A DNA stretch of 64,000 nucleotides from Pseudomonas sp. PB106 (GTDB lineage: Bacteria; Pseudomonadota; Gammaproteobacteria; Pseudomonadales; Pseudomonadaceae). The notes below the pieces were generated by a model that did not search any database, had not been told where the DNA came from, and was given only the letters and a program-made list of their open reading frames with translations. How positions within the stretch are numbered: the stretch's first letter is position 1; each line of letters starts with the position of its first letter. A program made the position numbers and the translations under genes. Shown here one piece after another: positions 17,621-26,545 of the stretch. The DNA is taken from assembly GCF_009764645.1 (NCBI RefSeq), contig NZ_RWIM01000078.1, positions 1 to 64,000 of the forward strand. Reading direction: 5' to 3'.

Positions 17621-17773
17621 AAGCGCTGGAATATCTAATCCAACTCCCATCTGCCGTTTGTCCTGATGGAGTGCATGGGGCAGCTGAACAAAGCTCGTTT
17701 GGCGAAGCTGCGACTGAGCGCGTGTGGCCTAAACTCTCGACGCTGCGTGAACAATGACAAGGTAGGGAACAGG

Positions 17774-18331
17774 ATGAACCACCAAACGCAGCTAAAGGCT
17801 TTGCTGGCTGAAGATCGAGTACGGATGCAGGTGCTGCGGACTGTTCGTGGCCTTGATTTGCCGGATTGCTGGGTCTCGGCAGGTTTTGTGCGCAGTCTGG
17901 TCTGGGATCACTTGCATCAGCGCAAGGTTTCAACGTTGCCTGAGGATATCGATGTCATCTGGTTCGACGCGGCGAGTGCGGATAAAGATGTCGATTCAGC
18001 AATGCAAGGCGAGCTGTCGCAGCGTTGTAGCACCGTGAACTGGTCGGTAAAAAATCAGGCACGCATGCATCAGCGCAACGCCGATGCCCCCTATCATTCG
18101 GCAACCGATGCAATGACGTATTGGCCGGAAACCGCCACGGCGGTGGGCGTCAGACTGGGTCCTGACGACGAAATAGAAGTGTCGGCGCCGCTGGGGCTAG
18201 AGGATCTGTTCTCGTTGGTGCTGCGACCAACCGAGCGATTCCGCACTGACAAATACGCGCTGTTCCTGGGCCGGGTTCAATCCAAGAGATGGCAGGAAAT
18301 CTGGCCGAAATTGATCGTCGTCACGGCGTGA
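17774..18331 (+). CDS. Nucleotidyltransferase-family protein (DUF925/NTP_transf_6 type)
   Basis: A 185-residue protein. The N-terminal half contains the nucleotidyltransferase-like GFVRSLVWDHL and EDIDVIWFD segments (metal-binding Asp pair in DID context). The C-terminal half ends with the FSLVLRPTERF segment typical of DUF925 proteins. Substrate unknown. CAGG stands immediately before the ATG at 17774; an upstream in-frame ATG at 17666 would add 36 residues unlike the family. Confidence 0.75.
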   Translation: MNHQTQLKALLAEDRVRMQVLRTVRGLDLPDCWVSAGFVRSLVWDHLHQRKVSTLPEDIDVIWFDAASADKDVDSAMQGELSQRCSTVNWSVKNQARMHQRNADAPYHSATDAMTYWPETATAVGVRLGPDDEIEVSAPLGLEDLFSLVLRPTERFRTDKYALFLGRVQSKRWQEIWPKLIVVTA

Positions 18332-18412
18332 TGAGAGGTCTGCGCCAGTTTACGTAGCCGGGGTCGAGGTTCGTCAATTCTGATTTGATCATTGGCAAGG
18401 GGCGTTTTGTTG

Positions 18413-19291
18413 CTATACCAAACCGCGCTTCACCTCGTCGCTGATCAGGTCAGCCATCATCTGCACCGGTTCAGTCAGGCTGCTGCGCGAGCGATGTATC
18501 AGTCCTATATCCCGGTGAAAGGTGTGTTCGCCAAGATCGAGCGCGCGGACGCCTGCCGGCCATTGCGGCCCGGGCGTTGTTTGCGGCACCAGCGCAACGC
18601 CGACGCCGTTTTCCACCAGTTTGACGATCGCCTCCAGCTCATCCAGTTCGCACACCTCATGCAGGGTGAAATGCATCTGGCGCAGAAAACGGTCGACCTG
18701 TCTGCCGCCGAAAGATGATCGGTCATAGCGAATGAAGGGTTGGCTGGAAAGCAGTTCTGCCCAGTCATCGCCCGGCACATCGCGCGGCACAATCAACCGG
18801 TAGGGTTCCAGCGCCAGAGTGGTCCAGCGCAGGTCGCTCTGCAGCGAGAAGGGCGGGCGGATGATGACGGCCATGTCGATTTCGCCGGCGTCCACGAGAT
18901 TCACCATTTCCATCGACAGCCCCGGGACAACGCGCGTGCGGCATTGCGGGCAATGTTGGTGAAACTTCGCCAGCGCATCCGGCAAATAGGAACGCTGCAC
19001 GGAAGCGATCGCGCCGATGTTGACCAGCACACTCGGCGGTTGTCCCACCGAGGTCGAGCCCAGATTTTCGTAAAGCCTGAGCAGCTCTTGCGCTTGCAGC
19101 AATACCTGCTGGCCCATTTTGTTGAGGTGCGCCGAGCGGCCCTTTCTGTCGAATATCTCGAAGCCGAGTTCAGCCTCCAGGCGCTGCATTTGCGCGCTGA
19201 CGGCGGCCTGGGTGAGGCCAATCTTGTTGCCGGCTGCGGCAAACGTGCCTTCCCGCGCTACAGCGATGAGTGTCTTGAGTTCTTTGATCAT
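18413..19291 (-). CDS. LysR-family transcriptional regulator
   Basis: A 292-residue LysR protein. The winged helix-turn-helix is at about 3-60 (TFAAAGNKIGLTQAAVSAQMQRLEAELG), followed by a linker helix and a periplasmic-binding-like sensor domain (about 90-290). It is transcribed divergently from the VOC/symporter pair and shares the AT-rich 154-bp region with it, so it most likely controls those genes and itself. Confidence 0.9.
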   Translation of the reverse strand: MIKELKTLIAVAREGTFAAAGNKIGLTQAAVSAQMQRLEAELGFEIFDRKGRSAHLNKMGQQVLLQAQELLRLYENLGSTSVGQPPSVLVNIGAIASVQRSYLPDALAKFHQHCPQCRTRVVPGLSMEMVNLVDAGEIDMAVIIRPPFSLQSDLRWTTLALEPYRLIVPRDVPGDDWAELLSSQPFIRYDRSSFGGRQVDRFLRQMHFTLHEVCELDELEAIVKLVENGVGVALVPQTTPGPQWPAGVRALDLGEHTFHRDIGLIHRSRSSLTEPVQMMADLISDEVKRGLV

Positions 19292-19309
19292 TCACAAATA
19301 TTAATTGTG

Positions 19310-19320
19310 TTTCTAAGAAA
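19310..19320. promoter_or_regulatory. Candidate LysR operator in AT-rich divergent promoter
   Basis: TTTCTAAGAAA is a perfect short palindrome within an unusually AT-rich stretch (19290-19345) between the LysR gene and the VOC gene. LysR-type boxes are A/T-rich dyads in this position; the assignment is by location only. Confidence 0.4.
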
Positions 19321-19445
19321 TATATATTGATTTTTATGTTTGGTTTTCCGTCCTACGATGTTTCCCATCCCCGGCAACGGCTGAACCCAAAGAGCCAATG
19401 ACGGTGGGAATGTTCGCCAACCAACAAAAAATATTTGGAGTTCTG

Positions 19446-19871
19446 ATGAGCCTCTCGCCATTTCACCTTGCAATCCCTGTGTACGACCTGGCTGCAGCGC
19501 GGACCTTTTACGGTGAGGTCTTTGGTCTTGAAGAAGGGCGCTCCAGCAACCAGTGGGTCGATTTCGATTTTTACGGTCACCAGCTGGTGATTCACGAGCA
19601 CCCGAAAACCGCCTCGCAAGAGAGCGTTCACAGCAACCCGGTCGATGGTCACGATGTTCCGGTGCCGCACTTCGGCATCATCCTGGGTTGGGAACAATGG
19701 GAAGCACTGGCCGAGCGTCTGAAGTCTTTCGGCACTGAGTTCGTGATCGAACCGTACATTCGCTTCAAAGGGCAGGTTGGCGAGCAAGCCACCATGTTCC
19801 TGTTTGATCCGTGCGGTAACGCCCTCGAATTCAAGGCGTTCAAGGATATGAGCCAGCTCTTCGCCAAGTAA
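19446..19871 (+). CDS. VOC-superfamily (glyoxalase/dioxygenase fold) protein
   Basis: A 141-residue protein with two beta-alpha-beta-beta-beta repeats: [17 protein letters not shown] near the N-terminus, with His7 as a candidate metal ligand, and [15 protein letters not shown] near the C-terminus, with Glu as a ligand. The metal-site pattern fits an active enzyme such as a glyoxalase, dioxygenase or epimerase. The start at 19446 has TTGGAG before it. The following symporter gene suggests that it processes an imported acid. Confidence 0.85.
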   Translation: MSLSPFHLAIPVYDLAAARTFYGEVFGLEEGRSSNQWVDFDFYGHQLVIHEHPKTASQESVHSNPVDGHDVPVPHFGIILGWEQWEALAERLKSFGTEFVIEPYIRFKGQVGEQATMFLFDPCGNALEFKAFKDMSQLFAK

Positions 19872-19984
19872 CAACCGGCATGGCACAACCCCGTTGTGCC
19901 ATTTGATCTCAAGTGAGCTGGAAGCTCATGACTCTAGCAACTGCGAATAGCCGCAGACCTTTCATTCCAACAAGAAGGCTAGAC

Positions 19985-21241
19985 ATGAAACGTATTTCCT
20001 TGGTGTGGCAAATCCTTGCCGGGCTACTGCTTGGCGTGCTTGTCGGTTGGTACTTCAATACCCATCCGCAGTATCAAAGTTGGGTCAGTGCGGAAATCCT
20101 CAAACCGCTCGGTGACATCTTTATCAAGATGATGAAGATGGTGGTCGTTCCGATTGTGTTCTGTTGCATGATCCTCGGGATTGCAGGCGGTGGTGACAGC
20201 AAGTCGTTTGGCCGTATGGGCGCGAAGTCGCTCGGCTACTTCTTTGCGATTACTGCGCTGGCCATCGTTGTAGGCCTGTGTTTTGCCAACTTGTTCGAGC
20301 CTGGCACGGGTACCGATATTTCAGGCGTTTCGCACAGCTCGGCCGCCATTAATCTGGAGCCGTCCAAAGGCGCCTTGGTGATTTTGCAGAACATCGTTCC
20401 GGACAACCTGATCGTGGCGATGTCGGAGGCGAAGTTGCTGTCGGTGCTGTTCTTCGCCGTATTGTTGGGGCTGGCATTGAACGCGTTGCCGCAGGACAAA
20501 AGCGCACCGTTCATTGCGGTGATACAGAGCCTTTCCGATGCGATGTTCAAGGTCGTCTCCATCGTCATGGCCTACGCGCCGATTGGTGTGTTCGGCATGA
20601 TCGGCGCAACCGTCGCGACGTTTGGTTTCGCCTCGTTGTTGCCGCTGCTCAAGTTGATTGGCGTGGTGTATCTGGCGCTGATTGTTTTCGCTTTGGTGGT
20701 GCTGGGAGGCATTTGCTACTTGATTGGCGAGAACATCTTCAAGTTGATCCGCTACTTCCGCAACGAGTTGATCCTGGCATTTTCCAGTGCCGCCTCAGCC
20801 GCCGTCATGCCGCAATTGATGACCAAACTGGAAAGCTACGGAGTGCCGCGTCGGATTGTCAGTTTTGTGGTGCCGGTCGGGTATGCCTTCAATCTTGATG
20901 GCGCGTCGATTTTTCTCGGCGTGGCGACGATCTTCGTCGCGCAGCTTTACGGCATCGACCTGTCGTTGTCGCAGCAGATTCTGCTGGTGGTGACGATGGT
21001 TCTGACTTCGAAGGGAGCGGCTGGGGTGCCGGGTTTTGCCATCATCATTTTGTCAGCCACGTTGGCGTCCGCCGGGCTGCCATTGGAAGGGGTGGCATTG
21101 ATTGCCGGCATTTTCCGGATCATCGACAGCGGCACTACCACGTTGAACGTATTGGGTAATGCGATCGCTCCTTTGGTGATCGCCAAGTGGGAAAAGGTTG
21201 AACTGCAACCTGCATTGGCTCAGCCAGTGGCAAGGGGTTAG
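19985..21241 (+). CDS. Dicarboxylate/amino acid:cation symporter (DAACS family)
   Basis: A 418-residue inner-membrane carrier with eight helices plus two re-entrant loops. The motifs seen are KMMKMVVVPIVFCCMI, the serine-rich AFSSAASAAVMP loop, YAFNLDGASIFLG and the C-terminal TTLNVLGNAIAP. Family members import C4-dicarboxylates, glutamate or aspartate with H+ or Na+. The ATG at 19985 directly precedes the first helix. It lies 113 bp after the VOC gene and is probably in the same operon under the divergent LysR. The NVLGNA box differs from the NVTGDA of classical DctA, so the substrate may not be succinate. Confidence 0.9.
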   Translation: MKRISLVWQILAGLLLGVLVGWYFNTHPQYQSWVSAEILKPLGDIFIKMMKMVVVPIVFCCMILGIAGGGDSKSFGRMGAKSLGYFFAITALAIVVGLCFANLFEPGTGTDISGVSHSSAAINLEPSKGALVILQNIVPDNLIVAMSEAKLLSVLFFAVLLGLALNALPQDKSAPFIAVIQSLSDAMFKVVSIVMAYAPIGVFGMIGATVATFGFASLLPLLKLIGVVYLALIVFALVVLGGICYLIGENIFKLIRYFRNELILAFSSAASAAVMPQLMTKLESYGVPRRIVSFVVPVGYAFNLDGASIFLGVATIFVAQLYGIDLSLSQQILLVVTMVLTSKGAAGVPGFAIIILSATLASAGLPLEGVALIAGIFRIIDSGTTTLNVLGNAIAPLVIAKWEKVELQPALAQPVARG

Positions 21242-21317
21242 TCGACACCACGGCAGCAGTTGCACTGATCACACCTACGTCTGCTGACAAAGGGACGTTT
21301 TTTTTGGCCTCGTTTAC

Positions 21318-21332
21318 TAGACGACCGGTCTA
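21318..21332. promoter_or_regulatory. TetR/NemR-type palindromic operator
   Basis: TAGAC-GACCG-GTCTA, a 5-bp inverted repeat with 5-bp centre, 16 bp before the ene-reductase start. Operators of this TAGAC...GTCTA type control electrophile- and aldehyde-responsive NemR-like regulons in proteobacteria. No TetR gene is present nearby. Confidence 0.6.
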
Positions 21333-21348
21333 TTGATTTGGAGGATTC

Positions 21349-22452
21349 ATGACAGATTTCGCTTTAGATACCGATCTTTTTTCGCCGATGCACATGGGCG
21401 CGTTGCAGTTGGCCAACCGCATCGTCATGGCGCCCGTGACACGTAGCCGCATGGCCGACGACGGCGTGTCCAATGAAATGCACGCGACCTACTACGCCCA
21501 GCGCGCCAGTGCCGGCCTGATCATCGCCGAAGCGACAAACATTTCTGCCCAGGGCCGTGGCTACGCGATGACGCCGGGCATCTGGTCGGAAGAGCAGGTC
21601 GCCGGCTGGAAAAAAGTCACCGATGCCGTGCACGCGGCGGGCGGCAAAATCGTCAGCCAGTTGTGGCACGTCGGGCGTTTTTCCAGCGTCGAGTTACAGC
21701 CTGACGGCGCAGCGCCGGTGGCACCTTCGGCCATCAAGGCTGAGGGCAGCACGTACACCGAAAAAGGCTTTGTCGAAGTGTCGATGCCGCGCGCGCTGGA
21801 GACGTCGGAGATGCCCGGCATCATCGAGCAATACAAGCGCGCCGCCGAGAATGCCAAGCGCGCCGGTTTCGATGGTGTGGAAGTGCATTCCGCCAACAGT
21901 TATCTGCTCGATCAGTTCCTGCGCGACTCCACCAATCAGCGCACGGACCGCTACGGTGGCTCCATTGAAAACCGGGCTCGGCTGACGCTGGAAGTCACCG
22001 AAGCCGTGGTGTCGATCTGGGGCAGTGAGCGAGTCGGGATTCGCCTTTCGCCAGTGACACCGGATGCCGGTAACACGCCTCCCGACAGCAACGTTATGGC
22101 GACTTACGGCTACCTGATCCAGCAACTCAATCGATTCAATCTGGCTTATCTGCATTTCGTCGAAGGCGCGACAGCGACCTCCCGCACGGTGCCCGAAGGC
22201 GTCGATCTGGACGCGCTGAGTGCACAGTTCACCGGTGCATTTATCGGCAATAACAACTACGACCTGGCGATGGCCCTGGAGCGTCGCGCGCAAGGGCGGA
22301 TTGATGCGGTGGCGTTTGGTCGCCTGTTCATCTCCAACCCCGACCTTGTTGAGCGCCTGCGCCGCGGTCTCGAGCTGACCATCGCGCCCCGCGAGAGTTA
22401 CTACGGCGGCGGCGCCAAAGGCTACATCGATTGGCCAACCGCGGACGCCTGA
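21349..22452 (+). CDS. Old yellow enzyme-type ene-reductase
   Basis: A 367-residue FMN-dependent NAD(P)H oxidoreductase that reduces activated C=C bonds (alpha,beta-unsaturated carbonyls, nitrate esters, quinones). The active-site triad His180-x-x-Asn183 with Tyr185 is present in VHSANSYL, followed by the typical DRYGGSIENRARL. The TIM-barrel ends with an AFGRLFISNPDLVERLRRG phosphate-binding segment. GGAGG precedes the ATG. It is the first gene of a four-gene operon behind a TetR-type operator, consistent with an electrophile-stress role. Confidence 0.93.
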   Translation: MTDFALDTDLFSPMHMGALQLANRIVMAPVTRSRMADDGVSNEMHATYYAQRASAGLIIAEATNISAQGRGYAMTPGIWSEEQVAGWKKVTDAVHAAGGKIVSQLWHVGRFSSVELQPDGAAPVAPSAIKAEGSTYTEKGFVEVSMPRALETSEMPGIIEQYKRAAENAKRAGFDGVEVHSANSYLLDQFLRDSTNQRTDRYGGSIENRARLTLEVTEAVVSIWGSERVGIRLSPVTPDAGNTPPDSNVMATYGYLIQQLNRFNLAYLHFVEGATATSRTVPEGVDLDALSAQFTGAFIGNNNYDLAMALERRAQGRIDAVAFGRLFISNPDLVERLRRGLELTIAPRESYYGGGAKGYIDWPTADA

Positions 22453-22505
22453 GTCAGGCCTGCGCCAGATACGGCGCAATCATTCAACGTAAAGAGGCAC
22501 TGAAG

Positions 22506-23249
22506 ATGAATTATCTGCAAAACAAAGTCGCCATCGTCACGGGCGCATCGTCCGGTATCGGTGCGGCCACCACCCGTGCGCTGGCGGCACACGGTGTGCG
22601 TGTGGTCGCTGCCGCGCTGGATGAGCAGGGCCTGGAGTCCTTCGTCGCCGAGTTGCGCGAAACCGGCAATGAGGTGGTCGCTTTCACCGCTGACGTGACC
22701 CAAGCGGAGCAAACCCAGGCACTGGCCCGGTTTGCCCGGGACACCTATGGCACCGTCGACATTCTGGTGAACAACGCCGGGTTGATGCTGTTCTCCAACT
22801 GGGTCGATCTGGCCGTGCAGGATTGGGAAAAGATGATCGACGTGAATATCAAAGGCTACCTCAACGCGACTGCTGCGGTGCTGCCTCTGATGCTGGCGCA
22901 GAAGTCCGGACAGATCCTCAACATGGATTCGGTGGCCGGCCATCAGGTCGGGCCGGCCGCCGGCGTTTACAGCGCCACCAAGTTCTTTGTCCAGGCCATG
23001 ACCGAGTCGATGCGCAAGGAGCTTGGTGTGCAGCATGGCATCCGCGTCAACACCGTCAGCCCTGGTGTGATCAATACCGGCTGGGCCGACAAGGTCAGCG
23101 ATCCCGAAGGGCGCAAAGCGGCCCAGGAGCTGAACCGGATTGCCATCGCCCCCGACGATATCGCCCGCGCGGTGATCTACGCACTCAACCAACCGGAAAA
23201 CGTCACCGTCAACGATTTGATCATCTCGCCGACGCGCCAGGATTGGTAA
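22506..23249 (+). CDS. Short-chain dehydrogenase/reductase
   Basis: A 247-residue SDR with TGASSGIG (about 12-19), NNAG, a catalytic Ser in NMDSVAG and the YSATKFF Tyr/Lys motif. The sequence is in the clade often annotated as oxidoreductases of unknown substrate next to ene-reductases. The start at 22506 follows a purine-rich AAAGAGG region. It lies between the ene-reductase and the NTF2 gene and probably reduces the carbonyl products of the same compounds. Confidence 0.9.
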   Translation: MNYLQNKVAIVTGASSGIGAATTRALAAHGVRVVAAALDEQGLESFVAELRETGNEVVAFTADVTQAEQTQALARFARDTYGTVDILVNNAGLMLFSNWVDLAVQDWEKMIDVNIKGYLNATAAVLPLMLAQKSGQILNMDSVAGHQVGPAAGVYSATKFFVQAMTESMRKELGVQHGIRVNTVSPGVINTGWADKVSDPEGRKAAQELNRIAIAPDDIARAVIYALNQPENVTVNDLIISPTRQDW

Positions 23250-23281
23250 CGATCACTCATCTTCATCAAGAGGAAACAACC

Positions 23282-23668
23282 ATGTCCAAGAACATCAAAG
23301 CCGTACCCACTGCTGAATACAACGCCGTCATCGCCACCGCCACGCAGTACGTCGAAGGTCTGCGGATCGGCAGCGCTGCCGGCGTCGCCCAAGCCTTCCA
23401 TAAAGACGCCGTGATGTACGGTTTCACTAACGGCGAACTGCTCGGCGGCCCGATCAAAAACCTCTTCGACTTTGTCGAGAAGAACGGTGGCGCTCCCGAA
23501 ATCACCACGCGGCTCGACGTACTCGCCATCACACCAACCACCGCCGTGGTACGTGTCGACATGGAAAACGATGCGATCGGCGCCGACTACAACGACTACC
23601 TGACGCTGATCAAAATGGACGGCGTGTGGAAGGTTATCGCTAAGGTCTATCACCAGTTCGACGCGTAA
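23282..23668 (+). CDS. NTF2-like (putative lumazine-binding) small protein
   Basis: A 128-residue cytosolic protein of the NTF2/SnoaL fold: a long N-terminal helix (YNAVIATATQYVEGLRIG), then AFHKDAVMYGF and the C-terminal strand VWKVIAKVYHQF, as in the DUF4440/lumazine-binding-like group. It has no obvious catalytic motif. AAGAGG precedes the ATG. The operon context suggests it binds a small hydrophobic product or acts as an isomerase; this is only inference. Confidence 0.75.
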   Translation: MSKNIKAVPTAEYNAVIATATQYVEGLRIGSAAGVAQAFHKDAVMYGFTNGELLGGPIKNLFDFVEKNGGAPEITTRLDVLAITPTTAVVRVDMENDAIGADYNDYLTLIKMDGVWKVIAKVYHQFDA

Positions 23669-23675
23669 GCATCGA

Positions 23676-23706
23676 GCGATCCCGGCGTGCCTCATGCCGG
23701 GATCGC
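23676..23706. other. Perfect 11-bp intercistronic hairpin
   Basis: GCGATCCCGGC (23676-23686) and GCCGGGATCGC (23696-23706) with a 9-nt loop and no T tract. It lies between the NTF2 and SRPBCC genes of one operon, so it is more likely an mRNA stability or partial-termination element than a full terminator. Confidence 0.65.
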
Positions 23707-23733
23707 AAACTGTCTATTTCAAGGATTTATACA

Positions 23734-24171
23734 ATGACGATGGTTGAGCATTCCGCTGTTCTGGAGGGCAACGCAGAACAGGTCTGGAGCGTGTTGAAAA
23801 AGTTTGGCGAGATCCGTAGCTGGCACCCTTCGATTGTCGACAGCGAGATCGAAGGCGGGCTGCCTGATGGCCTCACAGGGTGCATTCGCAAACTGGTTCT
23901 TGCTGACGGCGCGGTGGTCAGAGAGCGGCTGCTGTCGGTTGATGATCGTGCGCTGACCTTGTCCTATCAGTTCGAGGAAGCGCCCTTGCCGCTGGATAAC
24001 TACGTGGCAACGGTACGGCTGGTGGCTTTGACGGAGCACAGTCAGACGCTGATTACATGGGTGGCTAATTTCGACCTGCAAGAGCCGAACACGGCTGAGC
24101 ATTACCAGGCGCTGATTCGTGGCTTGATTGTCGAAGGGCACAACGGATTGCAGGGATTGCTTGCTCAGTAA
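23734..24171 (+). CDS. SRPBCC-family (polyketide-cyclase-like) ligand-binding protein
   Basis: A 145-residue protein with the START/SRPBCC pattern: an N-terminal strand with EHSAVLEGNAEQVWSVLKKFGEIRSWHP, a central beta-sheet, and a long C-terminal helix. The fold binds hydrophobic small molecules and some members are cyclases or hydrolases. It is the last gene of the ene-reductase operon, behind a hairpin at 23676. GGATT precedes the ATG at 23734. Confidence 0.8.
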   Translation: MTMVEHSAVLEGNAEQVWSVLKKFGEIRSWHPSIVDSEIEGGLPDGLTGCIRKLVLADGAVVRERLLSVDDRALTLSYQFEEAPLPLDNYVATVRLVALTEHSQTLITWVANFDLQEPNTAEHYQALIRGLIVEGHNGLQGLLAQ

Positions 24172-24179
24172 GGCGATAA

Positions 24180-24422
24180 GCGCAGCTTCAGCTTCATCAG
24201 GCCGAGCTTGCGTTATTGCTGGAGGCGTGGGGACAGCGCTGGCGGCAGCAGGGTGCGAGCGCGGAGGAGGTGAGGGCCAAGCTTGGCAAAATTCTTCAGG
24301 GCGCGGATCCGCCGCATTCCGAGGCAGCGGTGCAGCAACTGTTGACTGACGCAGGATTTGGCCCGGCGACGCGGTTTTTCAGCAGTCTGTTCTGGGGTGC
24401 CTGGCTGACGTGCAAGGTTTGA
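24180..24422 (+). pseudogene. C-terminal remnant of a class I SAM methyltransferase
   Basis: The frame from 24180 reads a C-terminal methyltransferase tail of about 80 residues: AELALLLEAWGQRWRQQG, then AAVQQLLTDAGFGP and [15 protein letters not shown]. That helix, the GF turn and the FF...WLT ending are characteristic of class I methyltransferases that modify small molecules. No catalytic N-terminal domain exists upstream; a stop codon at 24177 and the SRPBCC gene precede it. I read it as a deletion remnant. It could be translated from TTG at 24216 but would not be an enzyme. Confidence 0.5.
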
Positions 24423-24513
24423 AAGTCTGTTGATCCGGACCGGTGACCTTGGTATTCATCGAATCGCCCTCATAACCATGGCTAAACCCGATGCCCGAGA
24501 GGAAGCACTGATC

Positions 24514-25020
24514 ATGACCACTCAAACCGAAACTGCGATTCTGGCCGGCGGCTGCTTCTGGGGCATGCAGGATCTGCTGCGGCGCTATCCCGGGGTGCTG
24601 GAAACGCGCGTCGGCTACACCGGCGGCGAGGTGCCGAATGCCACCTATCGCAACCATGGCAATCACGCTGAAGCCATCGAGATCGTCTTCGATCCGGCGG
24701 TGATCAGCTACCGCCAGATCCTTGAGTTCTTCTTCCAGATTCACGACCCGAGCACACCCAACCGCCAAGGCAACGACCTCGGTCCGAGCTATCGCTCGGC
24801 GATCTATTACCTCAACGAAGCGCAACGGGATATCGCCGAAGACACCGCTGCCGACGTCGATGCCTCAAAGCTGTGGCCAGGGCGAGTGGTGACCGAGATC
24901 GAACCGGCGCGGGAATTCTGGGAGGCCGAGCCGGAGCATCAGGACTACCTGGAGCGTATTCCGAATGGCTACACCTGCCACTTCATCCGCCCGAACTGGA
25001 AGCTGCCAAAGCGCGCCTAA
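24514..25020 (+). CDS. msrA: Peptide methionine-S-sulfoxide reductase
   Basis: A 168-residue MsrA, which repairs oxidised methionine. The active-site motif GGCFWG holds catalytic Cys14, and [12 protein letters not shown] and [11 protein letters not shown] follow in the usual order. The ATG at 24514 comes after GAGAGGAAG. This length is that of a cytosolic single-domain form. A second, larger msrA may exist elsewhere in such genomes; that cannot be judged here. Confidence 0.92.
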   Translation: MTTQTETAILAGGCFWGMQDLLRRYPGVLETRVGYTGGEVPNATYRNHGNHAEAIEIVFDPAVISYRQILEFFFQIHDPSTPNRQGNDLGPSYRSAIYYLNEAQRDIAEDTAADVDASKLWPGRVVTEIEPAREFWEAEPEHQDYLERIPNGYTCHFIRPNWKLPKRA

Positions 25021-25212
25021 AGACGAGCGTGTGACATTCGGCCCATGGCAGTCATTCGTCATGGGTCGATGCGGCGCAACTCACGACTCCAGCACGATAT
25101 TCGCTTCGATCTTCTTGCCCATGCTGATGTGCGCTGGTGATGGTGTTTATGGCGAAACGGGCACCGTTTTACTGGCGACATAAAACGCTGCCCGAGCGCC
25201 GGAATACCCGGC

Positions 25213-26538
25213 TTAACGCGAGTAACGATTCCCCGGCCGCTGCAAGCCCAGATGATCACGCAACGTGCTGCCGCTGTATTCGTGGCGGAACAAACCGCGT
25301 TGTTGCAGCAACGGCACCACGCCGTCGACGAAGTCATCCAGCCCCTCAGGCAAGAACGGCGGCATGATGTTGAAGCCGTCGGCGGCCTGGCCGACGAACC
25401 ACTCTTCAAGGGTGTCGGCGATGGTTTTCGGCGTGCCGATCACGGTGTGATGACCGCGTGCGCCGGCGACTTTCAGGTAGAGCTCGCGAATCGTCAGATT
25501 TTCCCGGCGCGCCAGATCGATGAACAGGGCCTGACGACTCTGCATCGAATTGCTCTGCGGCAGCTCCGGCAACGGGCCGTCGAGATCATATTCGGACAGG
25601 TCGAAACCACCCGCCATGCCCGCGAGCATCGCCAGGCCCACCCGTGGTTCGACCAGATCTTGCAACTGCTGGTATTTGTCCTCGGCTTCACTCTGCGTGC
25701 GGCCAATCACCGGGGAAATCCCCGGCATGACTTTCAACTGATCTGGACGGCGTCCGTAGCCGGCGAGGCGACCTTTGACGTCAGCGTAAAAGGCTTGGGC
25801 GTTGCTCAGCGTCTGCTGCGCGGTGAACACCACTTCGGCGGTGCGCGCGGCGAGTGCCTTGCCGGGTTCGGATGAGCCCGCCTGAATCAGCACCGGATAA
25901 CCCTGTGGCGTACGCGGAATATTCAGCGGCCCGCGTACCCGGTAGTTTTCGCCGTGGTGATTGAGCACATGCAGTTTGTCCGGCTGGAAAAACACGCCGC
26001 GGGACTTGTCGCGGACGAAGGCATCGTCTTCAAAACTGTCCCACAGGCCCGTCACCACATCGATGAACTCTTCAGCGCGCTGATAGCGGTCACCGTGTTC
26101 GAAATGCTTGTCGCGACCAAAGTTCAGCGCCTCCAGATCGGTCGCCGACGTCACCAGATTCCAGCCACTGCGCCCGCCACTCAAGTGGTCGAGGGAGGCG
26201 AACTTGCGCGCCAGTAGATAAGGTTCGTTGTAGCTGGTCGAGACCGTGGAAACCAGGCCGATACGCTCGGTCACCGCCGCCAGCCCCGAGAGCAGCACCA
26301 GTGGATCGAACACATCGCCGGCGGTGGTGAATTGTCCCAGTTCCGGCGAGCCCATCAGGGCCAGATTGTCGGCGAAAAATATCGCGTCGAACTTGCCGCG
26401 TTCGGCGGTGGTGGCGAGTTTTTTGAAGTGCTGGAAATCCAGCCCACCGCCGGCCCATGCACGCGGATGGCGCCACGCGGCGAGGTGATGGCCGCTGCTC
26501 ATGAGAAACGCGCCCAGGCTCATTTTTGCTGTTGTCAT
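25213..26538 (-). CDS. Flavin-dependent monooxygenase, NtaA/SnaA/DszA family
   Basis: A 441-residue two-component LLM-class monooxygenase that uses FMNH2 from a separate reductase. The family features are the SSGHHLAAWRHP start, FDAIFFADNLAL, TSYNEPYLLARKFASLDHLSGGRSGWNLVTS and the VLIQAGSSEPG phosphate-binding region. Known relatives cleave C-S, C-N or sulfone bonds in organosulfur or amine compounds. The start at 26538 is supported by GAGGAC; an ATG at 26556 would overlap the preceding gene. It is 7 bp downstream of the TonB receptor, so the two are cotranscribed. Confidence 0.92.
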   Translation of the reverse strand: MTTAKMSLGAFLMSSGHHLAAWRHPRAWAGGGLDFQHFKKLATTAERGKFDAIFFADNLALMGSPELGQFTTAGDVFDPLVLLSGLAAVTERIGLVSTVSTSYNEPYLLARKFASLDHLSGGRSGWNLVTSATDLEALNFGRDKHFEHGDRYQRAEEFIDVVTGLWDSFEDDAFVRDKSRGVFFQPDKLHVLNHHGENYRVRGPLNIPRTPQGYPVLIQAGSSEPGKALAARTAEVVFTAQQTLSNAQAFYADVKGRLAGYGRRPDQLKVMPGISPVIGRTQSEAEDKYQQLQDLVEPRVGLAMLAGMAGGFDLSEYDLDGPLPELPQSNSMQSRQALFIDLARRENLTIRELYLKVAGARGHHTVIGTPKTIADTLEEWFVGQAADGFNIMPPFLPEGLDDFVDGVVPLLQQRGLFRHEYSGSTLRDHLGLQRPGNRYSR

Positions 26539-26545
26539 AGTGTCC

